NCBI RefSeq assembly: GCF_002850745.1
Contig: NZ_KZ559469.1
Coordinates: forward strand, 57,985 to 121,984
Origin: Nonomuraea indica
Lineage (GTDB): Bacteria > Actinomycetota > Actinomycetes > Streptosporangiales > Streptosporangiaceae
Reading direction: 5' to 3'
Length of the DNA stretch: 64,000 nt
Shown here: piece after piece, positions 9,813-18,469 of the stretch
How the letters are laid out: each line of letters starts with the position of its first letter
How positions within the stretch are numbered: position 1 is the first letter of the stretch
Translations under genes and position numbers: made by a program
The notes under the pieces: generated by a model
The model's database searches: none
Told to the model about the DNA's origin: nothing
What the model saw: the letters and a program-made list of their open reading frames with translations, nothing else

Positions 9813-10327
9813 CGGGCCACCTCCACGATCTCCGGGTCGTTCAGCAGGTACGCCAGTTCGGGCGCGAGCGCCCGGAGGCGGGCCAGCGCGCGATGGGCCT
9901 GGCTCTTGACGGTGCCGGGCGCGCAGCCGAGCGCCTCGGCGGTCTGCGCTTCGGTCAGGTCCTCCCAGAACCGCAGCACGATCACGGCCCGCTGTCTGGG
10001 CGCCAGCTTGGCCAAGGCCTGGCGTAACATGATCCGCTGAAGCGCGGCGTCGTCATGGCAGGTGCCATGCTCCGGCAGATCGGCGCTCAGCACCTCCGGC
10101 TGCGGCCGACGCTTCCATGAGATGTACTGGTTGACGAGCGCCTTGCGGGTGTACGCCTCAGGACTGCCGTCGCCGGACAGCTTGGACCACCGGCGCGCGA
10201 CCTTGATCAGGACGCTCTGCAGCAGGTCCTCGGCGAGGTGCGCGTCTCCCGTGAGCAAGTACGCCGTCCGCATCAGCCCCTGCTGGCGGGCGAGCACGAA
10301 CTCGCGAAAGTCGTCGTGACGATCCAA
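9809..10327 (-). CDS. SigE-family ECF RNA polymerase sigma factor
   Basis: This 172-residue ECF sigma factor has region 2 (FREFVLARQQGLMRTAYLL, then AEDLLQSVLIKVARRW) and region 4 (LAPRQRAVIVLRFWEDLTE then CAPGTVKSQAHRALARL). The length and the FREFV/LLTGD wording fit the SigE family of actinomycetes. It should direct RNA polymerase to a small regulon sensed through the membrane protein encoded immediately downstream. The 242 bp upstream, to the end of the ABC permease gene, hold its promoter but no consensus I can assign. Confidence 0.85.
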   Translation of the reverse strand: MDRHDDFREFVLARQQGLMRTAYLLTGDAHLAEDLLQSVLIKVARRWSKLSGDGSPEAYTRKALVNQYISWKRRPQPEVLSADLPEHGTCHDDAALQRIMLRQALAKLAPRQRAVIVLRFWEDLTEAQTAEALGCAPGTVKSQAHRALARLRALAPELAYLLNDPEIVEVAR

Positions 10328-10569
10328 TATGAGCTCCTCTCACCCGTTCCAACGCCACCCGCCGGGCGAAGGGTTGCACCCATGTCCCAGACGTCTTTCC
10401 CGGACGTCGCGATCGCGGGCGAGGTCCGGCGGCGGAGGGCGACCCGCACACAGGGGCGAGAGGTGACATAACGGACATGCGTGCACGGCGTCGATGATCG
10501 CCTTTGTGTGCGCCGTTCCGTCACGAACGTGTCACCGGAGAGCTCACGTACGGCCGCCTGACCCTGGGG

Positions 10570-12885
10570 TCACTCGCGGGCGCCGAGCGCGTCGGCCGGT
10601 CGGGGACGCAGGGCGAACCTGGCCGGGACCGCGGTGGCGGTCAGCGCCAGCGCGCCCACGGCGGCGATCACCCCGGCGTACGTCAGCGGCGGCACGTACG
10701 GCAGCGCCGACCCCGTCATCCCCCTGCTGAACGCCGCGAGCGCGACCAGCGAGACCAGTGTGCCGATGGCCACGGCGACGAACAGGGCCGTCAGCGTCTC
10801 CGCGCGCAGCATCCGGGCCGCCTGCCGCCGCGTCGTGCCCACCACGCGTAGCAGGGCGAGCTCGCGCGAGCGGGCGAGGGTGGACATCGCCAGGGTGTTG
10901 ACCACGGCGATCGCGCAGAAGGCGACGATCAGCCCCATGGCGACGTACGCGACCGCCGCGTCGGCGGAGCCGGCCGGTTCGTGTCCGGGAGCGGTACCGG
11001 CGGGAAGCGCGTCGCGTGCGCCGCCGGCCACCAGGAGGGTGCCGCGGGGATCGTCCACGTGGCCCGCGACGAGCCCGTACGAGAGGGTCAGGTCGCCGAA
11101 GCCCAGGCCGCGGGAGTAGACGGCGACGATCCGCACCTCGGCCGGCGTGCCGTCGCCGAGCACCAGGGAGAGCCGGTCGCCGACATTCACGTCCAGCCTC
11201 GACGCGGCGGTGCGGCTGATCGCCGCCGACGCGTCGCCGAATCCGCCCAGCGAGCCCGCCACCACGCCCAGGTCCAGCGTCCGGTCGAGGCCGTCGAGTG
11301 TGACGGCCTGGGCGGCGTACTTCTCGAGGTCGATCCTGACCGAGGTGCGCAGCACTTCGGTCACCGCGCGCACCCCGGGCACCCCGCGCACGGCGGCCGG
11401 GGACGCGCCCGGGGCGAGCACGTGGTCCGCCTTGACGCCCGCGGCCACCTCGCGCTGGGCGGCGTGCCCCATCGTGGCCGGCATGAACAGGATCGTGCAC
11501 GTCATCGCCGTCATCAGGGTCAACGGCGTGATCACCGAGGCCAGCCGTACGGGCCCGGCGAGCAGGTTCTTCCGCGCCAGGTAGCCGGCCACGCCGAGCG
11601 CCCGCAGCGGCAGCGCCACCGCCGCCCGCGCGACGACCGGCCCGAGCAGGGCGACCGCGACCGTCCACACCAGCGCGGTCAGCAGGGTCACCGGGCTGGA
11701 CGCCGCCTCCGTGTTCAGGCCGGACAGCACGATCGTCAGCACCACGCCGCCGGCGACGGCGAGCAGGCCCGCGACCAGCCGCACGACCGGGAGCCGGGCG
11801 GCAGGCATCGCCGTCTCTCCCAGCGCCTCCACCGGCCTGATCCGCACGGTACGGCGGGCGGAGACCCGCGCCGCCACCCACGCGGCCACCAGAGTGGTCA
11901 GCACGGCGACGATCGCGGGGAACGGGCTGACCACCAGCCGCAGGTTCGCGGGCATGGCGCCCAGCTCGACGAACGCGGACCGCAGCCAGAACCCGAGCAG
12001 GACCCCCGCCCCCGAGCCGAGCAGCCCGGCGGCCACGCTGACCAGCAGGGCCTCCCCGCCGACGAGCCGCCTGACCTGCCGCGGCAGGGCGCCGACGGCC
12101 CGCAGCAGGGCGATCTCGCGCCGGCGCTCCTGCATGGACAGGGCGAACGTGCCCACCACGACGAGGATCGCCACCAGCAGCGAAGTGCCGCCGAGCGCGC
12201 CGCCCAGGCTGACGAGCTTGACCCGGGAGCCTTCCGCCTCGGGGAACTCGACCGCGCCCCGCTCGTCGCCGGTGTAGGCCACGGCGCCCTCGACGGCGAT
12301 GCCGACCGCGGGCCAGACGCCGATCGCCGTCACCAGCCCGTCGCGCCCGGCCAGGCGGCGAGCCTCGCCGGTGGCGAAGAAGATCGTGTCCTGGCCCGGC
12401 AGGGCCTGCGCGGTCACTCCCACCACGCGGTGGCCGGGGATCGCCCTGCCGGAGTTGCGCGCGTCCACGACGACCTCGTCCGCCGCCCTGGGAGCACGGC
12501 CCCTGGCGAGCGTGAACGGGGTGAGCGCGGCTGACTCCCAGCCGTGGGCCGTGTACCCGGCGTAGGGGAAGGTCACCTCGGTGACCACCTTCGTGACGCC
12601 GGGGACGCGGCGAATCTCCTCGGTGAGGGACGCCGGGATCCACCGGCGCTCGGACAGGAGCTTGGCCTTCTCCTTGCCGCTCTCCTTGGTCTGCCTGACG
12701 TACTGGTCGCCCGCCACGATGACGGGGGCACCGGCGTACCGCTCAGGCTCCACCGCGCCGCGCAGCCCCGTCTCCAGCAGCATCCCGCAGGCGGTGACCA
12801 GCGCGGCCGCGCAGAGCAGGGCCACGAAGGCGCCGGCGAACCCGGCCTTGCGCCGGCCGATCGTCTTCAACGCGAAGGAGATCAT
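10570..12885 (-). CDS. MacB/FtsX-like ABC transporter permease
   Basis: I chose ATG 12885 (MISFALKTIGRRKAGF), which overlaps the ATPase stop by one base (TGATG), so the pair is coupled. The 771-residue product has an N-terminal membrane helix, a large external domain, an FtsX core of three helices after ALSMQERRREIALLRAVGA, a second external domain, and a second FtsX core after MSTLARSRELALLRVVGTT. This ten-helix double-FtsX plan is typical of actinobacterial exporters of antimicrobial peptides or lipids. The partner ATPase and a nearby two-component system suggest an envelope-stress or peptide-resistance module. The substrate is unknown. Confidence 0.85.
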   Translation of the reverse strand: MISFALKTIGRRKAGFAGAFVALLCAAALVTACGMLLETGLRGAVEPERYAGAPVIVAGDQYVRQTKESGKEKAKLLSERRWIPASLTEEIRRVPGVTKVVTEVTFPYAGYTAHGWESAALTPFTLARGRAPRAADEVVVDARNSGRAIPGHRVVGVTAQALPGQDTIFFATGEARRLAGRDGLVTAIGVWPAVGIAVEGAVAYTGDERGAVEFPEAEGSRVKLVSLGGALGGTSLLVAILVVVGTFALSMQERRREIALLRAVGALPRQVRRLVGGEALLVSVAAGLLGSGAGVLLGFWLRSAFVELGAMPANLRLVVSPFPAIVAVLTTLVAAWVAARVSARRTVRIRPVEALGETAMPAARLPVVRLVAGLLAVAGGVVLTIVLSGLNTEAASSPVTLLTALVWTVAVALLGPVVARAAVALPLRALGVAGYLARKNLLAGPVRLASVITPLTLMTAMTCTILFMPATMGHAAQREVAAGVKADHVLAPGASPAAVRGVPGVRAVTEVLRTSVRIDLEKYAAQAVTLDGLDRTLDLGVVAGSLGGFGDASAAISRTAASRLDVNVGDRLSLVLGDGTPAEVRIVAVYSRGLGFGDLTLSYGLVAGHVDDPRGTLLVAGGARDALPAGTAPGHEPAGSADAAVAYVAMGLIVAFCAIAVVNTLAMSTLARSRELALLRVVGTTRRQAARMLRAETLTALFVAVAIGTLVSLVALAAFSRGMTGSALPYVPPLTYAGVIAAVGALALTATAVPARFALRPRPADALGARE

Positions 12886-13616
12886 CACTTCCACGCCCCC
12901 AGCCGGGTCATGCGCTCGGCGACCCTGTCGGCGCCCGGGGCCGGCATCGCGTCCACGATCCGGCCGTCGGCCAGGAAGAGCACGGTGTCGGCGTACGCGG
13001 CGGCCACCGGGTCGTGGGTCACCATCACCACGGTCTGGCCGAGCGCCGAGACCACTTCCCGCAGCAGGGTCAGGACGTCGCGGGCGGTCATGGTGTCCAG
13101 CGCGCCGGTCGGCTCGTCGCCGAACACCACCTCCGGCCTGGTCACCAGCGCCCTGGCGATCGCCACTCGCTGCTGCTGGCCGCCGGACAGCTCGGCGGGA
13201 CGATGCCCGGTACGCCCTCCGAGCCCCACCCTGTGGACGACCTCGTCCAGCCAGGGCCGGTCGATCCGGGCGCCGGCCAGTCTGAGCGGCAGCGTGATGT
13301 TCTCGGTCACGGTCAGCGCGGAGACCAGGTTGAAGGCCTGGAACACGAAGCCGACCCGGCGCCGCCGCAGCTCGGTCAGCGCGTTCTCGTCCATGCCCGC
13401 CAGGTCGGTGCCGCCCAGCCGGACCGATCCCGAGCTGGGGACGTCCAGCCCGGCCGCGCAATGCAGGAACGTGCTCTTGCCGGAGCCGGAGGGGCCCATG
13501 ACGGCGGTGAAGGTGCCCCGCGGGATGCCGACCGACACCTCGCGCAGGGCCGCCACCGCGCCCCGGCCCCTGCCGTACACCTTGCTCACCGTGTCCATCC
13601 GCACTGCTTCTGTCAT
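12885..13616 (-). CDS. ABC transporter ATP-binding protein (MacB/LolD type)
   Basis: This 243-residue ATPase has a Walker A motif (GPSGSGKST), a Q-loop segment (RVGFVFQAFNL), the LSGGQQQR signature, Walker B (VVFGDEP), a D-loop (GALDT) and the H-loop (VMVTHD). It energises the double-FtsX permease encoded next. The start at 13616 has a GGAG ribosome site seven bases upstream. Its promoter region holds the 73-bp element shared with the membrane gene at 16381-17379 and lies back-to-back with the response regulator gene, a common layout for regulated exporters. Confidence 0.92.
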   Translation of the reverse strand: MTEAVRMDTVSKVYGRGRGAVAALREVSVGIPRGTFTAVMGPSGSGKSTFLHCAAGLDVPSSGSVRLGGTDLAGMDENALTELRRRRVGFVFQAFNLVSALTVTENITLPLRLAGARIDRPWLDEVVHRVGLGGRTGHRPAELSGGQQQRVAIARALVTRPEVVFGDEPTGALDTMTARDVLTLLREVVSALGQTVVMVTHDPVAAAYADTVLFLADGRIVDAMPAPGADRVAERMTRLGAWK

Positions 13617-13625
13617 GGCTCCAAG

Positions 13626-13698
13626 CCTGCTGATCGGCGCTTTCGGCCACCAGAGAGCCGCTCACGACCCGGCCATGACGTCATCATGATCCGGACAT
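13626..13698 (-). promoter_or_regulatory. Shared promoter/operator element, copy A
   Basis: This 73-bp stretch upstream of the ABC ATPase matches 17410-17482 without gaps. By hand I count about 51 of 73 positions identical, with blocks cctgctg, accagaga and catgacgtc at the same spacing. The last 25 bases (13674-13698) match at 21 positions and contain the palindrome ATGACGTCAT. It lies between divergent genes, nine bases before the response-regulator start, so it could bind that regulator. Confidence 0.6.
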
Positions 13699-13707
13699 AA
13701 TGGTCAG

Positions 13708-14316
13708 GTGATTCGTATGCTCCTGGCCGAGGACCAGCACGTCATCAGGGAAGCGCTCGTGACCCTGCTCAGCCTCGAACCCGACATCGAGATCGTGGAG
13801 GCGGTCGAGTCCGGGGACGCGGCGGTGTCCGCCGCCCTGGTGCACCGGCCGGACGTCGCCGTCCTGGACATCGACATGCCGGGCGCGATCGACGGCCTCG
13901 ACGCCGCCGCGCAGCTGCGCACCAGGGCGCCGGGCTGCCGCACGCTCATGCTCACCGGCCACGGCAAGCCCGGCCACCTCCGGCGGGCGCTCGCCTCCCA
14001 GGTGGACGGCTTCATGCTGAAGACCGCCTCGCCGGAGGAACTGGCGTCCGCGATCAGGAAGGTGGCGCGGGGCGAACGGGTCCTCGACCCCTCGCTCGCC
14101 GTCACCGCGTGGGACCTGGCCGACAATCCGCTCACCGCGCGGGAGGCCGACGTCCTGCGGTTGGTCGCCGAGGGGTCCGAACCGCCCGAGATCGCCGGGC
14201 GGCTCTTCCTCAGCGCCGGCACCGTACGCAACTACATCACCACGATCGTGACCAAGCTCAACGCCCGCAACCGCACCGACGCCGTGCGCATCGCCTCCGA
14301 GGCGGGCTGGATCTAG
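13708..14316 (+). CDS. LuxR/NarL-family two-component response regulator
   Basis: This 202-residue protein has a receiver domain with the phosphoacceptor Asp54 in VAVLDIDMPG, acidic residues near the N-terminus (AEDQ) and Lys in the MLKTAS segment. A LuxR-type helix-turn-helix occupies about residues 137-202 (LTAREADVLRLVAEG then SAGTVRNYITTIVTKL). The GTG start at 13708 is nine bases from the shared operator element. The gene runs convergent to the unusual histidine kinase gene and their stop codons overlap by four bases, so they are very likely partners. The probable targets are the exporter pair and the membrane gene that carry the same element. Confidence 0.9.
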   Translation: MIRMLLAEDQHVIREALVTLLSLEPDIEIVEAVESGDAAVSAALVHRPDVAVLDIDMPGAIDGLDAAAQLRTRAPGCRTLMLTGHGKPGHLRRALASQVDGFMLKTASPEELASAIRKVARGERVLDPSLAVTAWDLADNPLTAREADVLRLVAEGSEPPEIAGRLFLSAGTVRNYITTIVTKLNARNRTDAVRIASEAGWI

Positions 14317-16322
14317 CTGCGCCGGCTCCGGCTGGGGCGGCTCGGGACGGGGGCCCAGGTCAGCGTCGGGGCCTCGGCCGTCAGTTCGAACCAGCCGTCC
14401 TCGTGGGTGACGTCCAGCCGCCCGTCGAGCGCGGCCAGCCGGGTGGTGAGGTTGCCGATCCCGGCCGAGCCGTGGCGGCCCTTCGCGGAGCGCACGCCGT
14501 CGTTGCGTACGCTCAACCGTACGATGCCGTCCCGCACGGAGGTCGTGATCACGCAGCGGCGGGCCGAGCTGTGCCGCAGCACGTTGGTGACCGCCTCCCT
14601 GAGCACGACGCCGAGCGTGGTCTCCACGTCCCGGCCGAGGGCGTCGTGGCCCAGGTCGAGCTCGACCTCGACGCCCGCGGTGGACAGCAGCGCGCGGGCC
14701 GACTCCGCCTCGGCGGTCAGCGACAGCTCGCCGTGCCTGCCCGACACCGTCCGCAGGTCCTCCATGGCCCGCTCGGTCATCGTCAGGACGTCCTGGAGTT
14801 CCTTGCGCGCGCGCTCGGCGTCGAGCCTGCGGGCGAGCTCGCACTTGAGCAGGATCGCGGCCAGGGTGTGCCCGAGAAGGTCGTGCAGGTCGCGGGCGGC
14901 TCGCAGCCGTTCCTCGACGACGGCCGCGCGGGCCGGCCCGTCCCTCGACTCGCGCAACTCCCTCGCCATCCGGGCCAGGCTGAGCAGCCCGTACACGACC
15001 AGGCCGCTCACCACCGTGCTGATCGCGTAGTTCACGGTCAGCGGGACCGGCAGGGCGAGCAGCACGCCCGAGACCGCGACGACCCCCACGATCGCCGCCA
15101 CCAACGGGAGCGCCACCGCCCACGGGAAGGCCAGGAGTATCGGCCCTGCCAGGAATCCCGCCACCCCCAGCCATGCCTGCCCGAACAGCGGCAGCGGGGC
15201 GAACGTCAGCACCCCCATGATCGACAGAGCCACGGGATGACGGCCCTCGACCGACCGCACCTGCATGACGACGATGACGGCCAGCAGCGCCGCCGGCCAC
15301 AGCGAGCCGGCCGCGAGCAGCGCCTTCACCGAGAACCCCACCAGCACGGCCGTCAGCAACGCGATCGCCGACGCGCTGTCGCGGGCCGGCTGGACGGGCG
15401 GGCGCGTGACGGGCAGGGTCGTCTCCACGGTCATCCGGGCATCCCTCGTGAGCCCGACGGTGAGCGTGCCGCCCGCCTTCTCGATCTGCTCCGGCAGGTC
15501 GCCGAGGTTCTCGTCGCCGGCCGTCCGCGCGCCGTCGTCGGAGACGCGCAGCCATACCGCGGCGCCCTCCGTGAACGTCTCGATGCGGCAGACGGTGGCC
15601 GTGGACCTCCGGACGACGTCCGTCACGGCCTCCCTGAGCACGGCCGCCAGGAGCGCGCCCGCCGGTCCGAGCGGCTCGGCGTGGCTCACGCGCACGTCCA
15701 CGGCGACGCCCGCGGCGGTCAGCATGGCCCTGGCGGTGGTGATCTCGGGGGCCAGGGACATGGCCCGGTAGCTCGCCGCCGCCGCCCTGGCCTCGGCCAG
15801 CGAGCGACGCGCCGTCTCCACGTCAGGAGTCCCGGTACGCGCGCTCTCGGCGATCGTGGACAGCGCCCGTCCCAGGCCCTCACTCAGCTCGGCGGTGATG
15901 CGCAGTCGCTCCTCGGCCGCCGCCGTCACCGCCAGCGACAGCCGGGCCGCGTTCACCTCGTCGATCCGGTCGATCATCCTGGTCAGGCCGTACACGACCA
16001 GCGAGACCAACACCATGCTGATCACCGGGTCGGGCGGCCCGAGCAGCGCGGCGCTCGCCACCACCGCCAGGGCGAACGGCCAGAGCGGGGTCAGCAGCAG
16101 CGAGCCGCCCACGAAGCCCAGGATGCCCACCGAGGAGCCGAACACCAGCACCGACCCGTACGCCAGGACGGCCTGAACCGGCACCAGCCACCACCGACGC
16201 CGCAGGGCGAAGAGCACCTGCACCGCGAACACGGCCAACGCCGAGGGCGCCCCGGCCGCCACGTAGACGCTCGCGAAGCCGGCGAACACGACGGCGACGA
16301 TCAGTTTCGCCTGCTTGTGCAC
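14313..16322 (-). CDS. Tandem-duplicated HisKA_3 histidine kinase with pseudokinase N-half
   Basis: This 669-residue protein is two membrane kinase units end to end. Unit 1 has membrane helices to about 115, then EERLRITAELSEGLGRAL where Ser147 replaces the phospho-accepting His, and an ATPase-like part where the N-box reads REAVTDVVRRS (Asp235 for Asn). Unit 2 has a second membrane block (about 318-450), an intact H-box (EERLRAARDLHDLLGHTL, His480), N-box Asn580 (REAVTNVLRHS) and a GIGNL G-box. Unit 2 should phosphorylate the response regulator at 13708; unit 1 probably dimerises or senses. The start is GTG 16322 with weak ribosome-site support. Confidence 0.88.
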   Translation of the reverse strand: MHKQAKLIVAVVFAGFASVYVAAGAPSALAVFAVQVLFALRRRWWLVPVQAVLAYGSVLVFGSSVGILGFVGGSLLLTPLWPFALAVVASAALLGPPDPVISMVLVSLVVYGLTRMIDRIDEVNAARLSLAVTAAAEERLRITAELSEGLGRALSTIAESARTGTPDVETARRSLAEARAAAASYRAMSLAPEITTARAMLTAAGVAVDVRVSHAEPLGPAGALLAAVLREAVTDVVRRSTATVCRIETFTEGAAVWLRVSDDGARTAGDENLGDLPEQIEKAGGTLTVGLTRDARMTVETTLPVTRPPVQPARDSASAIALLTAVLVGFSVKALLAAGSLWPAALLAVIVVMQVRSVEGRHPVALSIMGVLTFAPLPLFGQAWLGVAGFLAGPILLAFPWAVALPLVAAIVGVVAVSGVLLALPVPLTVNYAISTVVSGLVVYGLLSLARMARELRESRDGPARAAVVEERLRAARDLHDLLGHTLAAILLKCELARRLDAERARKELQDVLTMTERAMEDLRTVSGRHGELSLTAEAESARALLSTAGVEVELDLGHDALGRDVETTLGVVLREAVTNVLRHSSARRCVITTSVRDGIVRLSVRNDGVRSAKGRHGSAGIGNLTTRLAALDGRLDVTHEDGWFELTAEAPTLTWAPVPSRPSRSRRS

Positions 16323-16380
16323 CCGTGCAGCCTAGAAGAGGCCCTCCAGCGACAGGGCGTCGGGAGGCCGGGTGCGGGGA

Positions 16381-17379
16381 TCAACGCTCGGCGAACGCCC
16401 GGACCCGGAGCCCGGGCACCCGCCGGGCGGACACGGCCAGGATCAGGGCCACACACGCGGCGACCAGCTGGCACAGGCCGAGCGCGGCCTGAAGCGTCAG
16501 GGCGTCGGGGCGAAGGAGCGCCTGTCCGCGCTGCGCCTGCCACAACACCAGCCCGGTCAGCCCCGCGTACCCGAACGCCGCGACGATCACCAGGGCCGTG
16601 CGGGCGGCGGCGCCCGACAGGGCGGGGAGGCGGCGGGCCAGCATGCGCAGCCCGATCGCGACCAGCGGGATCACCTGCATCGCGTGGAGACCAACGAAGT
16701 GCGCCACCCGAAGGTCACCCGAACCGGTCTCCCACCCGGTGACCGCCATGCTCGCCCCGCCGTCGGGCGCGCCGACGCTGTGCGCGCCGATCGTGGTCAG
16801 GCTCAGCCCCCTGGCCAGTTGCTCCGCCTGGTACGACGTGGGGGCGGTCATCAGGTAGCCGACGGACATGCCGGCCAGTGAGATGATCAGCCCGAGCGGG
16901 ATGGCCCATGCCATCGCCCTGTCCACCCGCCGCTGCGCCACCAGGAAGACCCCCATGGCGAAGGTCAGCAGCCAGCCCAGGTACGCGGCCCCGCCCATGA
17001 CCATGAACACGGTGGTGTCCAGCCCGGTGGAAAGGTTGAAGTGACTGGGCACGCCGCGCGCCGCCTGGAAGGTGATGGCCGCGATCTCGGGGATGACGAA
17101 CCCGGCCACCGCCACGGTGCCCAGCCACCACAGCGTCCGCCGCCAGCGCCCCCCTTGGCCGATCATCCAGGCCAGCGTGATCGCGTACAGGCTGAACGAG
17201 ACCGCGAACTTGAACGGCTTCAGCCACACGCTCTGCCCCATGAGCGTCCGCCCGTCGACCACGAGGCCCAGCGCGCTGACCAGGGCCAGCATCGCCATCG
17301 CCGCCGCACAGTAGGCGAGCGGTTTGTGCCACGAGGACGTGACCTTCCGAAGTTCCCGGCGCTGGAGCAGGGCACTCAT
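16381..17379 (-). CDS. Multi-spanning integral membrane protein of unknown function
   Basis: I chose ATG 17379 (MSALLQRRELRKV), which has a GGAG ribosome site ten bases upstream. The 332-residue product has about eight or nine hydrophobic segments, starting with YCAAAMAMLALVSALGLVV near residue 22. It has charged loops (GGRWRR, AQRRVDR) and a polar loop near 210-225 (GAPDGGASMAVTG). I do not recognise a family or catalytic motif. The upstream region carries the same 73-bp element as the ABC exporter, so it probably belongs to the same stress response, perhaps as a membrane-protection factor; this is inference. Confidence 0.8.
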   Translation of the reverse strand: MSALLQRRELRKVTSSWHKPLAYCAAAMAMLALVSALGLVVDGRTLMGQSVWLKPFKFAVSFSLYAITLAWMIGQGGRWRRTLWWLGTVAVAGFVIPEIAAITFQAARGVPSHFNLSTGLDTTVFMVMGGAAYLGWLLTFAMGVFLVAQRRVDRAMAWAIPLGLIISLAGMSVGYLMTAPTSYQAEQLARGLSLTTIGAHSVGAPDGGASMAVTGWETGSGDLRVAHFVGLHAMQVIPLVAIGLRMLARRLPALSGAAARTALVIVAAFGYAGLTGLVLWQAQRGQALLRPDALTLQAALGLCQLVAACVALILAVSARRVPGLRVRAFAER

Positions 17380-17409
17380 GACGACTCCTTCACATCGACT
17401 GAGTACAAC

Positions 17410-17482
17410 CCTGCTGGTCAGCGGCCCCACCAACCAGAGACGCGATCATCGACCAGGCATGACGTCGTCACGAACCAGACAT
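17410..17482 (-). promoter_or_regulatory. Shared promoter/operator element, copy B
   Basis: This is the second copy of the element at 13626-13698, same orientation relative to its gene and same internal spacing, 30 bp upstream of the membrane-gene start. The strongest block is 17458-17482, which contains GACGTC. The two copies diverge between blocks, as expected for conserved protein-contact sites rather than a recent duplication. Confidence 0.6.
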
Positions 17483-17604
17483 CTGAGCCTCTTCCCTGGC
17501 GCGTACGGACGGCCGTGCGGCCCCTCTACGCGCCGACCTGGCGGTGAACGTCCACAGCACCCACCTGAACCAGGCCAAGGCGCACCTCACCGAGCGGGTC
17601 GAGG

Positions 17605-17756
17605 GCCCGCCAGGACGAGAACTGCCTGAGGCTTGGCGAGTCCTGGAAGCGCGGCGGCGCGTACGTCTTCACGACCGGCTGTGGAGACCCGCTCTTCCCG
17701 GACACACCCAGCTCCCTCATTCCCAAGCTCATCGAGACCCCAACAAGCCAAGAAGC
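17605..17756 (+). pseudogene. Tyrosine integrase fragment outside the left attachment repeat
   Basis: Translation in one frame gives ARQDENCLRLGESW, then GGAYVFTTGCGDPLFPDTP and LIPKLIET. This is closely similar to the integrase segment at 19856-19990 of the neighbouring island (RARQDEDRLKVGEAW, YVFTTGWGDPPFPDTP, LMPKLIET) but not identical. Only about 50 codons survive and the catalytic RHR region is gone. The fragment abuts a degraded copy of the tRNA terminator region, then the left repeat. It is best read as the relic of an earlier related element in the same tRNA gene. Confidence 0.65.
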
Positions 17757-17792
17757 CCCTGACGGCGAATCGCCTGTTCAGAGGCTCCCTGC

Positions 17793-17832
17793 TGCAGAGC
17801 CGACGAGGGGAATCGAACCCCTGACCTTCTGT
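17793..17832. repeat. Left attachment repeat (attL), 3' part of tRNA-Thr
   Basis: These 40 bases are identical to 23229-23268, which cover the 3' half of the tRNA-Thr gene. Weaker similarity continues left through the tRNA terminator region to about 17757. Right of 17832 the sequence departs from tRNA, so no tRNA is made here. Confidence 0.8.
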
Positions 17833-17972
17833 GTACGAGGTCCCCAAACAACCTTCATAGGCGTCCGGACGCGTTCGCCACGCTGGTCGCCAACCCTCCG
17901 GCTGTTCAGGCCTGTTCACCTCGGTTCATGATCGTCCGTCCGAGTGGCTCCCAAGGTGGCTCCCGCAACGAC

Positions 17973-18283
17973 CTACTCGTACAGGTGGGCGACGTGGATC
18001 TGAAGAGCGAGCGACTGCCACGTCAGCGGGTCGACGTCGTCCTTGAACGGAGCTCCTTCGCGAAGACAGCCGTCCTGGAGCCAGGCCGCCCACGTTCTGA
18101 GGAAGTCGCCGACGTACATACTGCTCCAGCGCCCATCGACGAACGCTTGCCCTCACGGCGCTGCCGTTCCCAGTCGGCACGATCGGTGTCGAAGTCGTCC
18201 GCCATGATTTCCAGGTAGGCGGCGAAGTCTCGCATGTCCTGCAAGCGGGCGACGTCGGCAGGAAGCTCACGCGGTGACGTCAT
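17973..18283 (-). pseudogene. DUF7660-like gene with one frameshift
   Basis: Reading from ATG 18283 gives MTSPRELPADVARLQ, DFAAYLEIMADDFDTDR and WERQRREGK. A one-base frame change near 18140 then restores FVDGRWSSMYVGDFLRTWAAW and a tail ending in HVAHLYE at a stop in 17973-17975. The two parts together match the small DUF7660 family (a helical start, an aromatic centre and an FL-x-x-WAAWL segment). A single deleted base explains it, so it is either a pseudogene or a base-call error. The family has no known function. Confidence 0.6.
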
Positions 18284-18402
18284 GAGGACGAGGGTAAGAG
18301 AACTGTCAGCTTGGGAATTGCATGGATCTTGACTCGTGGGGGCATTGACCTGCGGCTGAGGCCGGTTGTGAGTGACCGTGGTTGGCCCCTCGTTGCCGCC
18401 CT

Positions 18403-18421
18403 TAATGGCATGCTAATGGCA
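18403..18421. repeat. Direct repeat TAATGGCA, 11-bp period
   Basis: TAATGGCA occurs at 18403-18410 and 18414-18421, one helical turn apart, in an AT-richer stretch between two minus-strand genes. The period fits a protein-binding site, for example an integrase arm or a small repressor. Confidence 0.35.
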
Positions 18422-18469
18422 CGACGATCACGCGCTAGGGCGGGCTCTGTAGTCCGCTCTGTCGCAGCA

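Noticed and set aside
17544..17620. Phd-type antitoxin start (VNVHSTHLNQAKAHL)
   Set aside because: About 20 residues resemble Phd antitoxins, but the frame runs into integrase sequence and no toxin follows.
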